Assembly: GCF_034356035.1 (NCBI RefSeq)
Contig: NZ_CP136423.1
Span: forward strand, 806,001-870,000
Origin: Blautia hydrogenotrophica DSM 10507
Lineage (GTDB): Bacteria; Bacillota; Clostridia; Lachnospirales; Lachnospiraceae
Reading direction: 5' to 3'
DNA length: 64,000 nt
Shown: positions 35,477 to 43,947 of the stretch, one piece after another
Numbering within the stretch: position 1 is the stretch's first letter
Layout: the number at the start of each line of letters is the position of its first letter
The notes under the pieces: model-generated
Told to the model about the DNA's origin: nothing
Databases searched by the model: none
Seen by the model: the letters and a program-made list of their open reading frames with translations, nothing else
Translations under genes and position numbers: made by a program

Positions 35477-37579
35477 ATGAATTCAAGGGATTTAGATCCT
35501 ATCATTACTCAGCAATATATATTACAGATGCGTCCAGTGTTTAACAAGGACGCTTTATTTAGCGATGGAAGTAAGTATTATAGAATACCGATGGAGCCGG
35601 AAATTGGAGAAGAGGTAAAAATTCGTTTTCGAACTCTGCGCAACAACGTGGATAATGTCTACTTAATTCATGACCATGAGGCTACGCAGATGTATATCAG
35701 CAGGACGGATAAGGGTTTTGATTACTACACGGCGAAGATTTCCCTGGGAGAGAAAGAGTGCCGTTATTATTTTGAGATTCATTCTGGGCAGCTTACCTGT
35801 TATTACCACAAACTGGGGGTCTGTCTGGAGCCCCAAGAAGAAAATGCTTTTGTGATACGGCCAGGTTTTAAAACTCCTGACTGGGCCAAAGGGGCTGTTT
35901 TCTATCAGATTTATGTGGACCGTTTCTGCAACGGTGACAAAACCAACGATGTGGAGACCAGGGAGTATTTTTACATTGGTGACTACAGTGTGAAGGTTGA
36001 CGATTGGGAAAAGTTGCCGGCTATGATGGGCGTCAGAGAGTTCTATGGTGGAGACTTGCAGGGAATCCTAAATAAATTGGACTATTTGCAGGATTTGGGA
36101 GTAGAGGTACTCTATTTGAATCCGATTTTTGTATCTCCGAGTAACCATAAATACGACTGTCAGGACTATGACTATGTAGACCCTCACTATGGGAAAATTG
36201 TCAGCGACGGCGGGGAATGTCTTCACGAGGGAGACCGAGAAAATATACGTGCGACAAAATATATTCAGCGGGTGACTAATAAGGAAAATCTAGAGGCCAG
36301 CAATCAGCTTTTAGCTCGGTTGGTGGAGGAGGTTCATGCCCGTGGAATGAGAATTATCTTAGACGGAGTGTTCAACCACTGTGGTTCTTTCAATAAGTGG
36401 ATGGATCGGGAGAGAATCTACGAAGGTCAGGAAGGGTACCCTAAGGGGGCGTATGTGTCTGCGGATAGCCCTTACCGTTCTTATTTTAAGTTTTTTGATG
36501 AGAGCAGATGGCCTTATAACCCTACCTATGATGGATGGTGGGCTTTTGATACCCTTCCGAAGCTCAACTATGAAAATTCACCAGAATTGTATCAGTATAT
36601 TTTGGATATTGGAAAGAAATGGGTATCTCCGCCCTATAATACAGACGGATGGCGCCTGGATGTGGCGGCAGATTTAGGATATGGGAATGAGTTTAATCAC
36701 CGATTTTGGAAAGATTTTCGCAAAGCTGTGAAAGAGGCAAATCCAGAAGCAATTATTTTAGCAGAGCACTATGGAGATTCCAGAGGATGGCTGCGGGGAG
36801 ATGAATGGGACACGGTGATGAACTACGATGCGTTTATGGAGCCAGTGACCTGGTTTCTGACAGGTATGGAGAAACACAGCGACGAGTATCGGCATGATCT
36901 TCTAGGAAACAGTGATGCTTTTATCGGCGCGATGAAAACGCATATGTCGAATTTTCACACAGGTTCTTTGCAGACGGCAATGAATGAACTGTCAAACCAT
37001 GATCATTCCAGGTTTTTGACGAGAACAAACCGGAAGGTGGGAAGAGTTCAGCATCTTGGGCACTATGCGGCAGAAGAGGGGATTAATCCGGCGGTGATGC
37101 GCGAAGCGGTGGTAATTCAGATGACATGGCCGGGGGCACCTACTGTCTATTACGGAGATGAGGTAGGTGTCTGTGGGTTTACCGATCCTGACAATCGGCG
37201 TACTTACCCTTGGGGAAGAGAGAACCAGGAACTTTTGGCCTTTCATAAGATAATGATTCAGCTTCACAAAAAGTATGAAGTGCTGAAGTCAGGTTCTCTA
37301 CTATTTTTGCAGAATGGATATCAAACGCTGAGTTATGGAAGATTTTCCTTTGATGAGCAGGTGATTGTTTCTGTCAACAACGATGAGAAAGAAAATGAAG
37401 TGGAAATTCCTGTCTGGAATGTAGGAATTTCGAGATTTTACAATGAGGATTTGAGACAATTGGTGATGACTACCAGAGAGGGATTTACGGTGGAACCGAT
37501 TACCTGTACGGCCATCGCAGGAGTTTTGCGGCTAAAGCTTCCGGCTTACAGTGCGGTTGTACTCTATCATAAGGACTAA
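35477..37579 (+). CDS. GH13 alpha-glycosidase (neopullulanase/cyclomaltodextrinase-like)
   Basis: A 700-residue protein with an N-terminal beta domain (about 1-130), then the GH13 catalytic barrel from GAVFYQIYVDRFCNGD. Catalytic residues are Asp395 (DGWRLDVAAD, nucleophile), Glu430 (ILAEHYGD, acid) and Asp509 (LSNHDHSRF). The DGVFNHCG region gives the first conserved motif. No signal peptide is seen, so it is intracellular and probably cuts short alpha-glucans or maltodextrins. It has its own promoter and no sugar transporter beside it. Confidence 0.88.
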   Translation: MNSRDLDPIITQQYILQMRPVFNKDALFSDGSKYYRIPMEPEIGEEVKIRFRTLRNNVDNVYLIHDHEATQMYISRTDKGFDYYTAKISLGEKECRYYFEIHSGQLTCYYHKLGVCLEPQEENAFVIRPGFKTPDWAKGAVFYQIYVDRFCNGDKTNDVETREYFYIGDYSVKVDDWEKLPAMMGVREFYGGDLQGILNKLDYLQDLGVEVLYLNPIFVSPSNHKYDCQDYDYVDPHYGKIVSDGGECLHEGDRENIRATKYIQRVTNKENLEASNQLLARLVEEVHARGMRIILDGVFNHCGSFNKWMDRERIYEGQEGYPKGAYVSADSPYRSYFKFFDESRWPYNPTYDGWWAFDTLPKLNYENSPELYQYILDIGKKWVSPPYNTDGWRLDVAADLGYGNEFNHRFWKDFRKAVKEANPEAIILAEHYGDSRGWLRGDEWDTVMNYDAFMEPVTWFLTGMEKHSDEYRHDLLGNSDAFIGAMKTHMSNFHTGSLQTAMNELSNHDHSRFLTRTNRKVGRVQHLGHYAAEEGINPAVMREAVVIQMTWPGAPTVYYGDEVGVCGFTDPDNRRTYPWGRENQELLAFHKIMIQLHKKYEVLKSGSLLFLQNGYQTLSYGRFSFDEQVIVSVNNDEKENEVEIPVWNVGISRFYNEDLRQLVMTTREGFTVEPITCTAIAGVLRLKLPAYSAVVLYHKD

Positions 37580-37584
37580 ACGTT

Positions 37585-37680
37585 GTTACTGTTCACTCAC
37601 TTGCGGCTCGTGAACAGTAACACGCTTTGCGACGCACACAAACTGCTGTAAACAGCAGTCTGGCGCGAATATGTCTCGGG
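37585..37680 (+). repeat. Imperfect palindromic intergenic repeat, family 3, copy 2
   Basis: GTTACTGTTCAC (37585-37596) pairs perfectly with GTGAACAGTAAC (37610-37621). A second hairpin, ACTGCTG-TAAA-CAGCAGT, then leads into CTGGCGC and CTCGGG. The last blocks match the reverse complement of the element at 16263-16404. It directly follows the glycosidase stop and may serve as its terminator. Confidence 0.6.
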
Positions 37681-37776
37681 ATTTTTGTACAAAATGTACA
37701 AAACACCTTGCGGGATATTGGAGATCTGGACTGTAACGAAATGTTACAATAAATACAAAAGAAATAGAGAAAACCC

Positions 37777-37805
37777 TTGCTTTTTTGCAAAGAATCTTAT
37801 ATAAT
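37777..37805 (+). promoter_or_regulatory. Promoter of the tRNA-Tyr/tRNA-Leu transcript
   Basis: TTGCTT (37777-37782) and TATAAT (37800-37805) with a 17-base spacer, 43 bases before the tRNA-Tyr 5-prime end. Confidence 0.65.
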
Positions 37806-37848
37806 TATACCCGTCAGAAATGATGAGGCTTGTATCATTAGAGTACAC

Positions 37849-37930
37849 GGACGGGTTCCCGAGTGGCCAAAGGGGACAGACTGTAAATCTGCTGCAAATT
37901 GCTTCGGTGGTTCGAATCCACCCCCGTCCA
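37849..37930 (+). tRNA. tRNA-Tyr (anticodon GTA)
   Basis: The acceptor stem is GGACGGG (37849-37855) with CCCGTCC (37923-37929) and discriminator A. The anticodon loop CTGTAAA carries GTA, the variable arm is long as expected for tRNA-Tyr, and the T arm contains GGTTCGAATCC. CCA is not encoded (TTT follows). Confidence 0.93.
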
Positions 37931-37998
37931 TTTGTGCGAGGCTAGCGGGACAGTACCAAGTGTGCATGTCCGTGGGGAGCTGAGGAAGCACAAGAGAT

Positions 37999-38084
37999 GC
38001 CGCAGTGGCGGAACTGGCAGACGCACAGGACTTAAAATCCTGCGAGGGTTAAACTTCGTACCGGTTCGATTCCGGTCTGCGGCA
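37999..38084 (+). tRNA. tRNA-Leu (anticodon TAA)
   Basis: The acceptor stem is GCCGCAG (37999-38005) with CTGCGGC (38077-38083) and discriminator A. The anticodon loop CTTAAAA carries TAA, there is a class II long variable arm, and the T arm contains CGGTTCGATTCCG. CCA is not encoded. It lies 68 bases after tRNA-Tyr and shares its transcript. Confidence 0.93.
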
Positions 38085-38111
38085 GTTTTTTATGAGTGAG
38101 AGTAATAAGAG

Positions 38112-38155
38112 AAAAGCTGAAATTCCTTGGAAAATCAAGGGTTTCAGCTTTTTTC
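38112..38155 (+). terminator. Terminator of the tRNA transcript
   Basis: AAAAGCTGAAA pairs with TTTCAGCTTTT, with inner CCTTG/CAAGG pairing, followed by a T-run. Confidence 0.8.
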
Positions 38156-38175
38156 TACGTTATTTGCCGGTAGGG

Positions 38176-38201
38176 AAAAAGGGGACGAAAATCCCCTTTT
38201 T
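38176..38201 (+). terminator. Second terminator-like hairpin after the tRNAs
   Basis: AAAAAGGGGA (38176-38185) pairs with TCCCCTTTTT (38192-38201). The symmetric A and T runs would allow it to work in both directions. The next bases begin a family 1 repeat. Confidence 0.75.
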
Positions 38202-38205
38202 GTCC

Positions 38206-38396
38206 TGTTATAGGAAAGATCTTGTCACGCTGAAGCGTGAAAACCCTTTTCTATAACATAAACGCTCCGCTATGGATGCACACGCCACAATGAGGAATTT
38301 CACCGCAAGGCGGTGTTGCGGCGGCGCGCAAAGTAGGACGCGCCCCGCAAAGATTGAGGGGTGGGGAGTTGAAGTGGGCTTGCCCACTTTGTTCTC
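38206..38396 (+). repeat. Family 1 multi-hairpin intergenic repeat, copy 4
   Basis: A clean A-B-C copy. Module A is at 38207-38260 (GTTATAGGAAAG paired with a CTATAAC end). Module B has CACCGCAAGGCGGTG at 38302-38316 and CCCCGCAAAGATTGAGGGG at 38343-38361, and module C is AAGTGGGCTTGCCCACTT at 38372-38389. It is translatable in frame with the aspartate kinase gene downstream, which artificially lengthens that open frame. Confidence 0.85.
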
Positions 38397-38511
38397 TCAT
38401 ATGATTCGAATATGTTCAATTCACATAATACCTTTCCTTTCCTGCTGGCGGACATGGATGAGAAGAAAACTGAGGGCAAAAGTGAAAAATGATCTGAGCA
38501 GAAATTTTTAC

Positions 38512-38540
38512 TGGACATTTTCAATGGAAACCACTAAGAT
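38512..38540 (+). promoter_or_regulatory. Possible promoter of the aspartate kinase gene
   Basis: TGGACA (38512-38517) and TAAGAT (38535-38540) with a 17-base spacer, 37 bases before the ATG. No lysine riboswitch is recognisable in the upstream sequence. Confidence 0.4.
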
Positions 38541-38577
38541 AGACTTATTCAGAAGAGATGAGGAGGAACCGAAAAAG

Positions 38578-39894
38578 ATGAGAAAAGTGGTAAAATTCGG
38601 AGGAAGTTCGCTGGCCAATGCTCAGCAGTTTAAAAAAGTCGGTGATATTATCCACAGTGATGCCAGCAGGCGGTATGTGGTGCCGTCCGCACCTGGAAAG
38701 CGTTACTCAGATGACGTGAAAGTGACGGATATGCTGTATGGATGTTATGCGCTTGCGGCAGCGGGCAAAGAGTTTGCCAATGAATTGAAGGTAATAAAAG
38801 AAAGATATAATGAGATCATTGATGGGCTGGAACTGAATATGTCTCTGGACGAGGAATTTCAGGTGATCGAGGAAAACTTTAAAAATAAGGCGGGTGAAGA
38901 CTACGCAGCTTCCAGAGGGGAATATCTCAATGGAAAAATTATGGCAGTTTATTTGGGATATGAGTTCGTGGACCCGTCGGAAGGAATTTGCTTTGATGAA
39001 AATGGAAACTTTTTAGCTGAAAAAACCCAGGAACTGATGGGGAAAAGGCTGAGTGTCTGTGAAAATGCAGTGGTGCCTGGATTCTATGGGGCTAAACCAG
39101 ACGGGACAATTAAGACCTTTTCCAGAGGTGGTTCGGATGTAACTGGCTCTATTGTGGCCAGCGCTATTCATGCAGATCTGTATGAAAATTGGACGGATGT
39201 ATCAGGATTTTTGATAACCGATCCAAGAATCGTAAAAGACCCAGAATCCATCGAGACGATTACTTACAGAGAATTAAGAGAACTGTCCTATATGGGGGCT
39301 ACGGTCCTCCATGAAGATGCGATTTTCCCAGTGCGCAAAGAAGGTATACCGATCAATATCAAAAATACCAATGCTCCACAGGATCCAGGAACGATGATTG
39401 TGGAAAGTACATGCAAAAAGCCGAAGTATACCATCACAGGTATTGCGGGTAAAAAAGGCTTCTGTTCTATCAATATTGAGAAGTCAATGATGAATTCGGA
39501 GATTGGTTTTGGCAGAAAAGTGTTGGAAGCTTTTGAAAACTGCGGAGTTTCCTTTGAACATATGCCCTCAGGGATTGACACGTTGACTGTTTACGTTCAC
39601 CAGGAGGAATTCGAAGATAAAGAGCAACAGGTGATTGCAGCAATTCATCGGGCTGTTCAGCCAGATTTTGTGGAGATGGAATCAGATTTGGCTTTGCTTG
39701 CAGTCGTAGGCCGTGGAATGAAATCCAGCAGTGGTACAGCAGGTAAAATCTTTGAAGCATTGGCAAAAGAAAAAGTCAATGTGAAGATGATTGACCAGGG
39801 TTCTAGTGAACTGAACATTATTATTGGTATAGAAGACCGTGATTTCAATACTGCGATCAAGGCAATTTATAGAGCTTTTGTAGAAAATAAATAG
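38578..39894 (+). CDS. Aspartate kinase
   Basis: A 438-residue kinase with KFGGSSLANA at residues 6-15, GFYGAKPDGTIKTFSRGGSD in the substrate region and two C-terminal ACT domains (from about residue 290), which usually mediate feedback by lysine or threonine. It phosphorylates aspartate, the first step toward lysine, methionine and threonine. ATG 38578 follows AGGAGGA. The open frame extends about 100 codons upstream into the repeat at 38206-38396, but that extension has no homology or ribosome site. Confidence 0.93.
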   Translation: MRKVVKFGGSSLANAQQFKKVGDIIHSDASRRYVVPSAPGKRYSDDVKVTDMLYGCYALAAAGKEFANELKVIKERYNEIIDGLELNMSLDEEFQVIEENFKNKAGEDYAASRGEYLNGKIMAVYLGYEFVDPSEGICFDENGNFLAEKTQELMGKRLSVCENAVVPGFYGAKPDGTIKTFSRGGSDVTGSIVASAIHADLYENWTDVSGFLITDPRIVKDPESIETITYRELRELSYMGATVLHEDAIFPVRKEGIPINIKNTNAPQDPGTMIVESTCKKPKYTITGIAGKKGFCSINIEKSMMNSEIGFGRKVLEAFENCGVSFEHMPSGIDTLTVYVHQEEFEDKEQQVIAAIHRAVQPDFVEMESDLALLAVVGRGMKSSSGTAGKIFEALAKEKVNVKMIDQGSSELNIIIGIEDRDFNTAIKAIYRAFVENK

Positions 39895-39933
39895 AAGAGC
39901 AGAACTGCCAGCGAGAGCTGAGAGAGGATTGTG

Positions 39934-39972
39934 ACACCATTCCTGGTTAAAGAGCCAGGGGTGGTGTTATTT
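39934..39972 (+). terminator. Terminator after the aspartate kinase gene
   Basis: ACACCATTCCTGG (39934-39946) pairs with CCAGGGGTGGTGT (39955-39967) and is followed by TATTTATT. Confidence 0.75.
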
Positions 39973-40210
39973 ATTATAGGAAAGACCTTGTCACGCTAAT
40001 GTGTGAAAGCCCTTTCTTATTACATAAACGCTCCGCTCAGGATGCGCACGCTGAAATAAGGAATTTCACCGCAAGGCGGTGTTGCGGCGGCGCGCAAAGT
40101 GGGACTGCACCCCTCAAAGATTGAGGGGATGGGGGAGTTAAAGTGGGCTTGTCCACTTTGTTTGTTAGAGGAAAGAATTTTTCAAATATTAGCGTGAGAG
40201 GTCCACTTTG
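39973..40210 (+). repeat. Family 1 multi-hairpin intergenic repeat, copy 5
   Basis: Module A starts with ATAGGAAAGACCTTG at 39976. Module B has CACCGCAAGGCGGTG at 40068-40082 and CCCCTCAAAGATTGAGGGG at 40110-40128, and module C is AAGTGGG-CTTGT-CCACTT at 40141-40158. A decayed second A and C follow (TTAGAGGAAAG, then GTCCACTTTG at 40201). It lies between the aspartate kinase terminator and the ytrA-like promoter. Confidence 0.8.
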
Positions 40211-40224
40211 CTTTCATTTTTGTG

Positions 40225-40253
40225 TTGACAGAAAAGGCAGAATAAACTATAAT
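40225..40253 (+). promoter_or_regulatory. Consensus promoter of the YtrA-type ABC operon
   Basis: TTGACA (40225-40230) and TATAAT (40248-40253) with a 17-base spacer, a perfect consensus that would need repression. Confidence 0.85.
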
Positions 40254-40254
40254 G

Positions 40255-40279
40255 AGTGTACTAAGATATATAATACACT
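40255..40279 (+). promoter_or_regulatory. YtrA-type operator
   Basis: AGTGTA (40255-40260), 13 bases, TACACT (40274-40279). This matches the inverted repeat known for the Bacillus GntR repressor YtrA, including the spacer length. It overlaps the predicted transcription start just after the -10 box, an ideal place for repression by the gene that follows. Confidence 0.8.
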
Positions 40280-40328
40280 TAAAACACGGAATACATGCCG
40301 ATTATATTGCCGGGAAAGGAGCTATGCC

Positions 40329-40700
40329 ATGATTATATTGGACTATCAAGATAGAAGGCCCATCTATGAACAAGTGGTGGAGAAAATTCAGCTCCTCATA
40401 GTCCGAGGAGTTCTTGCTCCGGATAGTCAGCTTCCATCGGTAAGAAAGCTGGCTATGGAGCTGTCTATTAATCCAAACACAATACAGCGGGCTTATGCGG
40501 AATTGGAACAGCAAGGGTTCATATACCCTGTCAAAGGCCGGGGGAATTTTGTCTCGCCAAATGCGGAATTGATTCAACGCCAAAAAGAATTATATTACAG
40601 GGATTTGAAAAAGATAGTGCGCCTCTGTAAGAAGCTGGGAATTTCCAAAGAAGAATTGCTGGAACAGGTAGCAGCATATTATGAGGAGGAAGGCTTATGA
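40329..40700 (+). CDS. GntR-family regulator, YtrA subfamily
   Basis: A 123-residue repressor: a winged helix beginning RPIYEQVVEKIQLLI and with LPSVRKLAMELSINPNTIQRAYAEL, then only a short helical dimerisation tail, as in YtrA. ATG 40329 follows AAGGAG. The operator at 40255 fits autoregulation. YtrA-type systems respond to cell-wall-active antibiotics in Bacillus; the inducer here is unknown. The ABC ATPase overlaps its stop as ATGA. Confidence 0.9.
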   Translation: MIILDYQDRRPIYEQVVEKIQLLIVRGVLAPDSQLPSVRKLAMELSINPNTIQRAYAELEQQGFIYPVKGRGNFVSPNAELIQRQKELYYRDLKKIVRLCKKLGISKEELLEQVAAYYEEEGL

Positions 40701-41599
40701 TTGAGATAAAAGAGATAAACAAAAGGTTCGAGGATGTGCAGGCAGTTTCGGATTTGACGATGAAGATAGTAGAAGGGGAAATTTTTGGATTGGTGGGAAC
40801 CAATGGTGCAGGAAAAAGTACGTTGATGCGGATGATCTGTGGAATCCTCAGACCGGATGAAGGAGAAATCACGGTGGATGGAGAGCAGATTTATGAAAAT
40901 CCCAAAATGAAAGAGCAGGTATTTTATATATCTGATGATAGCTATTTTCCGGCAAACGCCACGCCCTCAGCGATGGAAGAGTTTTATCGCAGATATTACC
41001 CGGCTTTTGACTCCACAAGATTTTATAAAATGCTCTCGCAGTTTAATCTGAAAAGTGACCGGAAAATACATACATTTTCCAAAGGCATGAAAAAGCAGCT
41101 CAGTCTGCTTTTGGGGTTGAATGCCAATACCAAATACTTGCTGTGTGACGAGACTTTTGACGGGTTAGACCCTGTGATGCGTCAGGCTGTAAAAAGCCTG
41201 ATGGCTTCAGAAATTTTAAATAGAAATTTTACACCGGTAATAGCATCTCACAATTTAAGGGAATTAGAGGATATCTGTGACCATGTGGGTCTGCTGCACC
41301 AAGGAGGAATTTTGCTGTCGAGAGATTTAGAGGATATGAAGTTCCATATCCACAAAGTTCAATGCGTGCTGACAGAAGAGCGAATGGAGGAACAGCTTAG
41401 AAAAGAGTTGGACATCCTGGCATGTGAGAGACAGGGATCTTTACTTATGATTACGGCGAGAGGGACGAAGACAGAAATTATGGAGAGAATTCAGAGCAAA
41501 AATCCGCTTTTCTGCGAAATCATCCCGTTAACCTTGGAAGAAATCTTTATCAGCGAAACGGAGGTGGCTGGCTATGAAGTCAAGAATCTTCTCTTCTAG
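40697..41599 (+). CDS. ABC transporter ATP-binding protein of the YtrA-type operon
   Basis: A 300-residue ATPase with Walker A VGTNGAGKST at 33-42 and Walker B LLCDETFDGLD, where Pro of the usual DEP is Thr. The signature reads FSKGMKKQLSLLLG instead of LSGGQ, as often seen in this export subfamily. The C-terminal 100 residues are an accessory domain. Its operon partners indicate an ABC-2-like exporter, perhaps for peptide antibiotics or lipids. Confidence 0.88.
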   Translation: MIEIKEINKRFEDVQAVSDLTMKIVEGEIFGLVGTNGAGKSTLMRMICGILRPDEGEITVDGEQIYENPKMKEQVFYISDDSYFPANATPSAMEEFYRRYYPAFDSTRFYKMLSQFNLKSDRKIHTFSKGMKKQLSLLLGLNANTKYLLCDETFDGLDPVMRQAVKSLMASEILNRNFTPVIASHNLRELEDICDHVGLLHQGGILLSRDLEDMKFHIHKVQCVLTEERMEEQLRKELDILACERQGSLLMITARGTKTEIMERIQSKNPLFCEIIPLTLEEIFISETEVAGYEVKNLLF

Positions 41600-43622
41600 T
41601 ATGGTGAAAGAGAACTTGAAACAACGGATATGGATTCCAGCGCTGGTGACGGTAGGATTGATTGTCTTATATCCAATTTATCTGATGATTCAATTTGATT
41701 TGTGGTGTGACCAAAAACTTACTTATGAGATGATTCAGAGAGGATATGAGAGATTTCTGGCTGTCTCAGGAATGAACATGCACACAGGGATTGTGGCAGT
41801 GGTGGCAGGATTGATCTGTGCAGTGGCAGGATTTGAATATCTTCATTCTAAGAAGAAGTTGGATTGTTATCACAGCCTTCCGGTCAAGCGAGGACAGATT
41901 TATTGGCAGCATGTGTGGGCTGGATTGCTAAGCTTTATCGTACCGCTAATTTTAGCTGTTTTTCTTGCAATTTGCGTGGGAGCTTCACATGGCTATTTCA
42001 GTTTTCACTTCGTAAAACTTGGTTTGCTAAATATTGTGGGGTATTCTGTGCTGTTTTTGTTGGTCTATGGGGTCAGTTTACTGGCAATGATGTTGACAGG
42101 CAGAGTGTTGGTTGGAATATTGGGTTCCTGCGTACTGCTTGTCTATATGCCTGCGCTTATGCAGATGTTCAAAGGATATGAATCAGTATTTTTCAAGACT
42201 TGTGCAGCTGAGTATGCAAAGGCAGGCGGAATTTTCAAGGTGCTGGAAAATTATGGTTCTCCATTGAGCTGGTGGGTAAATGTAGCTGACAGAAATAGAA
42301 ATGGAGAATCTGTGCTGGTATTGCTGATTGGCGGTTTGACAGTGGGAATTTTGCTTTTGATCTTAAACTATTGGATCTATCACAGGAGACCTACAGAAGC
42401 GGCAGGGCATTCTATGGCATTTTCTATGGCAGCGCGTGTCATTCAGTATTTCATTGAAATCCCTCTGGTTTTGATTATGGGACTTATAGGACATGAGATG
42501 GTAATAAAGCACCAAAATATTTGGTGGGTAATCTCTATGGTAGTGGGGCTAGTGATTATTCATGGTGTGATAGAAGTGATCTATTATGCGGATTTTCGAA
42601 AGTTTTTCAGACATCTGGGTCACCTAGGAATTTCAGCGGTTGTGGTCGCTGTGATCTGTGTGATTTATAAAGCGGATTTGATAGGATATGACCGTTATCT
42701 TCCGGCCCAGGATAAGCTAGAAAGTTTGGATGTATCTTCAGAAAGTCTGACAGGGAGTTACCATGTACATTTGACGAAACAAGGAGATCTGGTGACTTTT
42801 GAGAATCATACAGATTCCGAAAGTGATTATTTGAAATTGGATGCCGGAGATAGAATGTATGATTTGATTGAGAACACGATAAATAATTTGGATGAAAAAA
42901 CATCGGAGAACGAGGAGATACAGATTCAAGTACGCTATTGCCTGAAAAACGGAAAGAAGGTATATAGATCCTATAGTGTGATGCAGGAAGCTCTAAAAGA
43001 GGCTGCTCAGACTATTCCGAAGACAGGACAGCTGAAAGAGGCGCTTTACCCTCAGTTAGAAGAGAAAAGCAAATATGTGACGGATATCGGCTATGAAAAC
43101 GGTGTTTATTATACTGTGTACAGTCAAGGTGAAATTGCGATGAAAACCGGCCAGGAAAAGAATAAGCTTTTAAGCTTGCTTGCTCAGGACGTACAGGAAG
43201 CAGATAGCTCAGTCTTTGAGGAAGAACCCATAGGCGTTCTCAATGTCTCGTACAGCAATATAATATCCACAATGTTTAGTAGCGATGGGTATGGAAATGA
43301 GGCACTACTGATTTATCCAGGATTCAGCAGAACTTGTGAATATCTGAAAGAACTGGGAATTGAGCCAAAGGATGAGTTGAAATTGTCTCAGATCGAACAG
43401 ATTAATATCTATCAATGGGATGAAGAGAACCAAGAAGAGATGGAGACATATACAAACCAGGAAGATATCAAGAAACTGCTTCCTAGACTGAAGTTGGCGA
43501 ATACTTGGACAGCATGGTTGGATGTAAGAGATCTCAGTCGGAATGTGGAAATCGTATTAAAGGATAAGGCTGGTTCAGAACAGAATATTCGCTATGGGTA
43601 TTATTTAGTGCCTGAAGAATAA
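41574..43622 (+). CDS. Large ABC-transporter-type membrane protein with extracytoplasmic domain
   Basis: 682 residues. About eight hydrophobic segments in residues 17-365 include the CYHSLPVKRGQIYWQHV segment seen in ABC-2 permeases of GntR/ABC operons. A hydrophilic domain of about 310 residues follows, rich in Asp, Glu and Tyr, and presumably lies outside the membrane. It overlaps the ATPase gene by 26 bases and so is its permease. I do not recognise the C-terminal domain. The substrate is unknown. Confidence 0.75.
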   Translation: MKSRIFSSSMVKENLKQRIWIPALVTVGLIVLYPIYLMIQFDLWCDQKLTYEMIQRGYERFLAVSGMNMHTGIVAVVAGLICAVAGFEYLHSKKKLDCYHSLPVKRGQIYWQHVWAGLLSFIVPLILAVFLAICVGASHGYFSFHFVKLGLLNIVGYSVLFLLVYGVSLLAMMLTGRVLVGILGSCVLLVYMPALMQMFKGYESVFFKTCAAEYAKAGGIFKVLENYGSPLSWWVNVADRNRNGESVLVLLIGGLTVGILLLILNYWIYHRRPTEAAGHSMAFSMAARVIQYFIEIPLVLIMGLIGHEMVIKHQNIWWVISMVVGLVIIHGVIEVIYYADFRKFFRHLGHLGISAVVVAVICVIYKADLIGYDRYLPAQDKLESLDVSSESLTGSYHVHLTKQGDLVTFENHTDSESDYLKLDAGDRMYDLIENTINNLDEKTSENEEIQIQVRYCLKNGKKVYRSYSVMQEALKEAAQTIPKTGQLKEALYPQLEEKSKYVTDIGYENGVYYTVYSQGEIAMKTGQEKNKLLSLLAQDVQEADSSVFEEEPIGVLNVSYSNIISTMFSSDGYGNEALLIYPGFSRTCEYLKELGIEPKDELKLSQIEQINIYQWDEENQEEMETYTNQEDIKKLLPRLKLANTWTAWLDVRDLSRNVEIVLKDKAGSEQNIRYGYYLVPEE

Positions 43623-43696
43623 GGTAATATGAGACACCCTTTGTAAACCTTGATAAAAAAGACGGTTAATTTTATTTTATTATCAGGGGGATACTG

Positions 43697-43736
43697 AAAG
43701 CTGGGAAGTGAGAGCTGTTCATTTCCCAGCTTTATT
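43697..43736 (+). terminator. Terminator of the YtrA-type operon
   Basis: AAAGCTGGGAA (43697-43707) pairs with TTCCCAGCTTT (43723-43733), followed by ATTAAAA. Confidence 0.7.
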
Positions 43737-43798
43737 AAAATTAAAGAGAATAAAAGTGTGGATAGCGGCATATTTTGGGCATTTTCCGGGAAAAGAGC

Positions 43799-43827
43799 TT
43801 GCGCAAGTAAAGGTTTTGTGCTATACT
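43799..43827 (+). promoter_or_regulatory. Promoter of rpsB-tsf
   Basis: TTGCGC (43799-43804) and TATACT (43822-43827), 17 bases apart. A leader of about 115 bases precedes rpsB. Confidence 0.5.
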
Positions 43828-43947
43828 CTGAGAGTCGCAAAAAAATAAACACGCATAAGGATTTTGAAGAACGGTGCCTGTAAAACGTCGGCAGGTTTCA
43901 GAAAAATAGGAATTATGCGGAAGAAAAACCAAAAGGAGATTTTTAAA

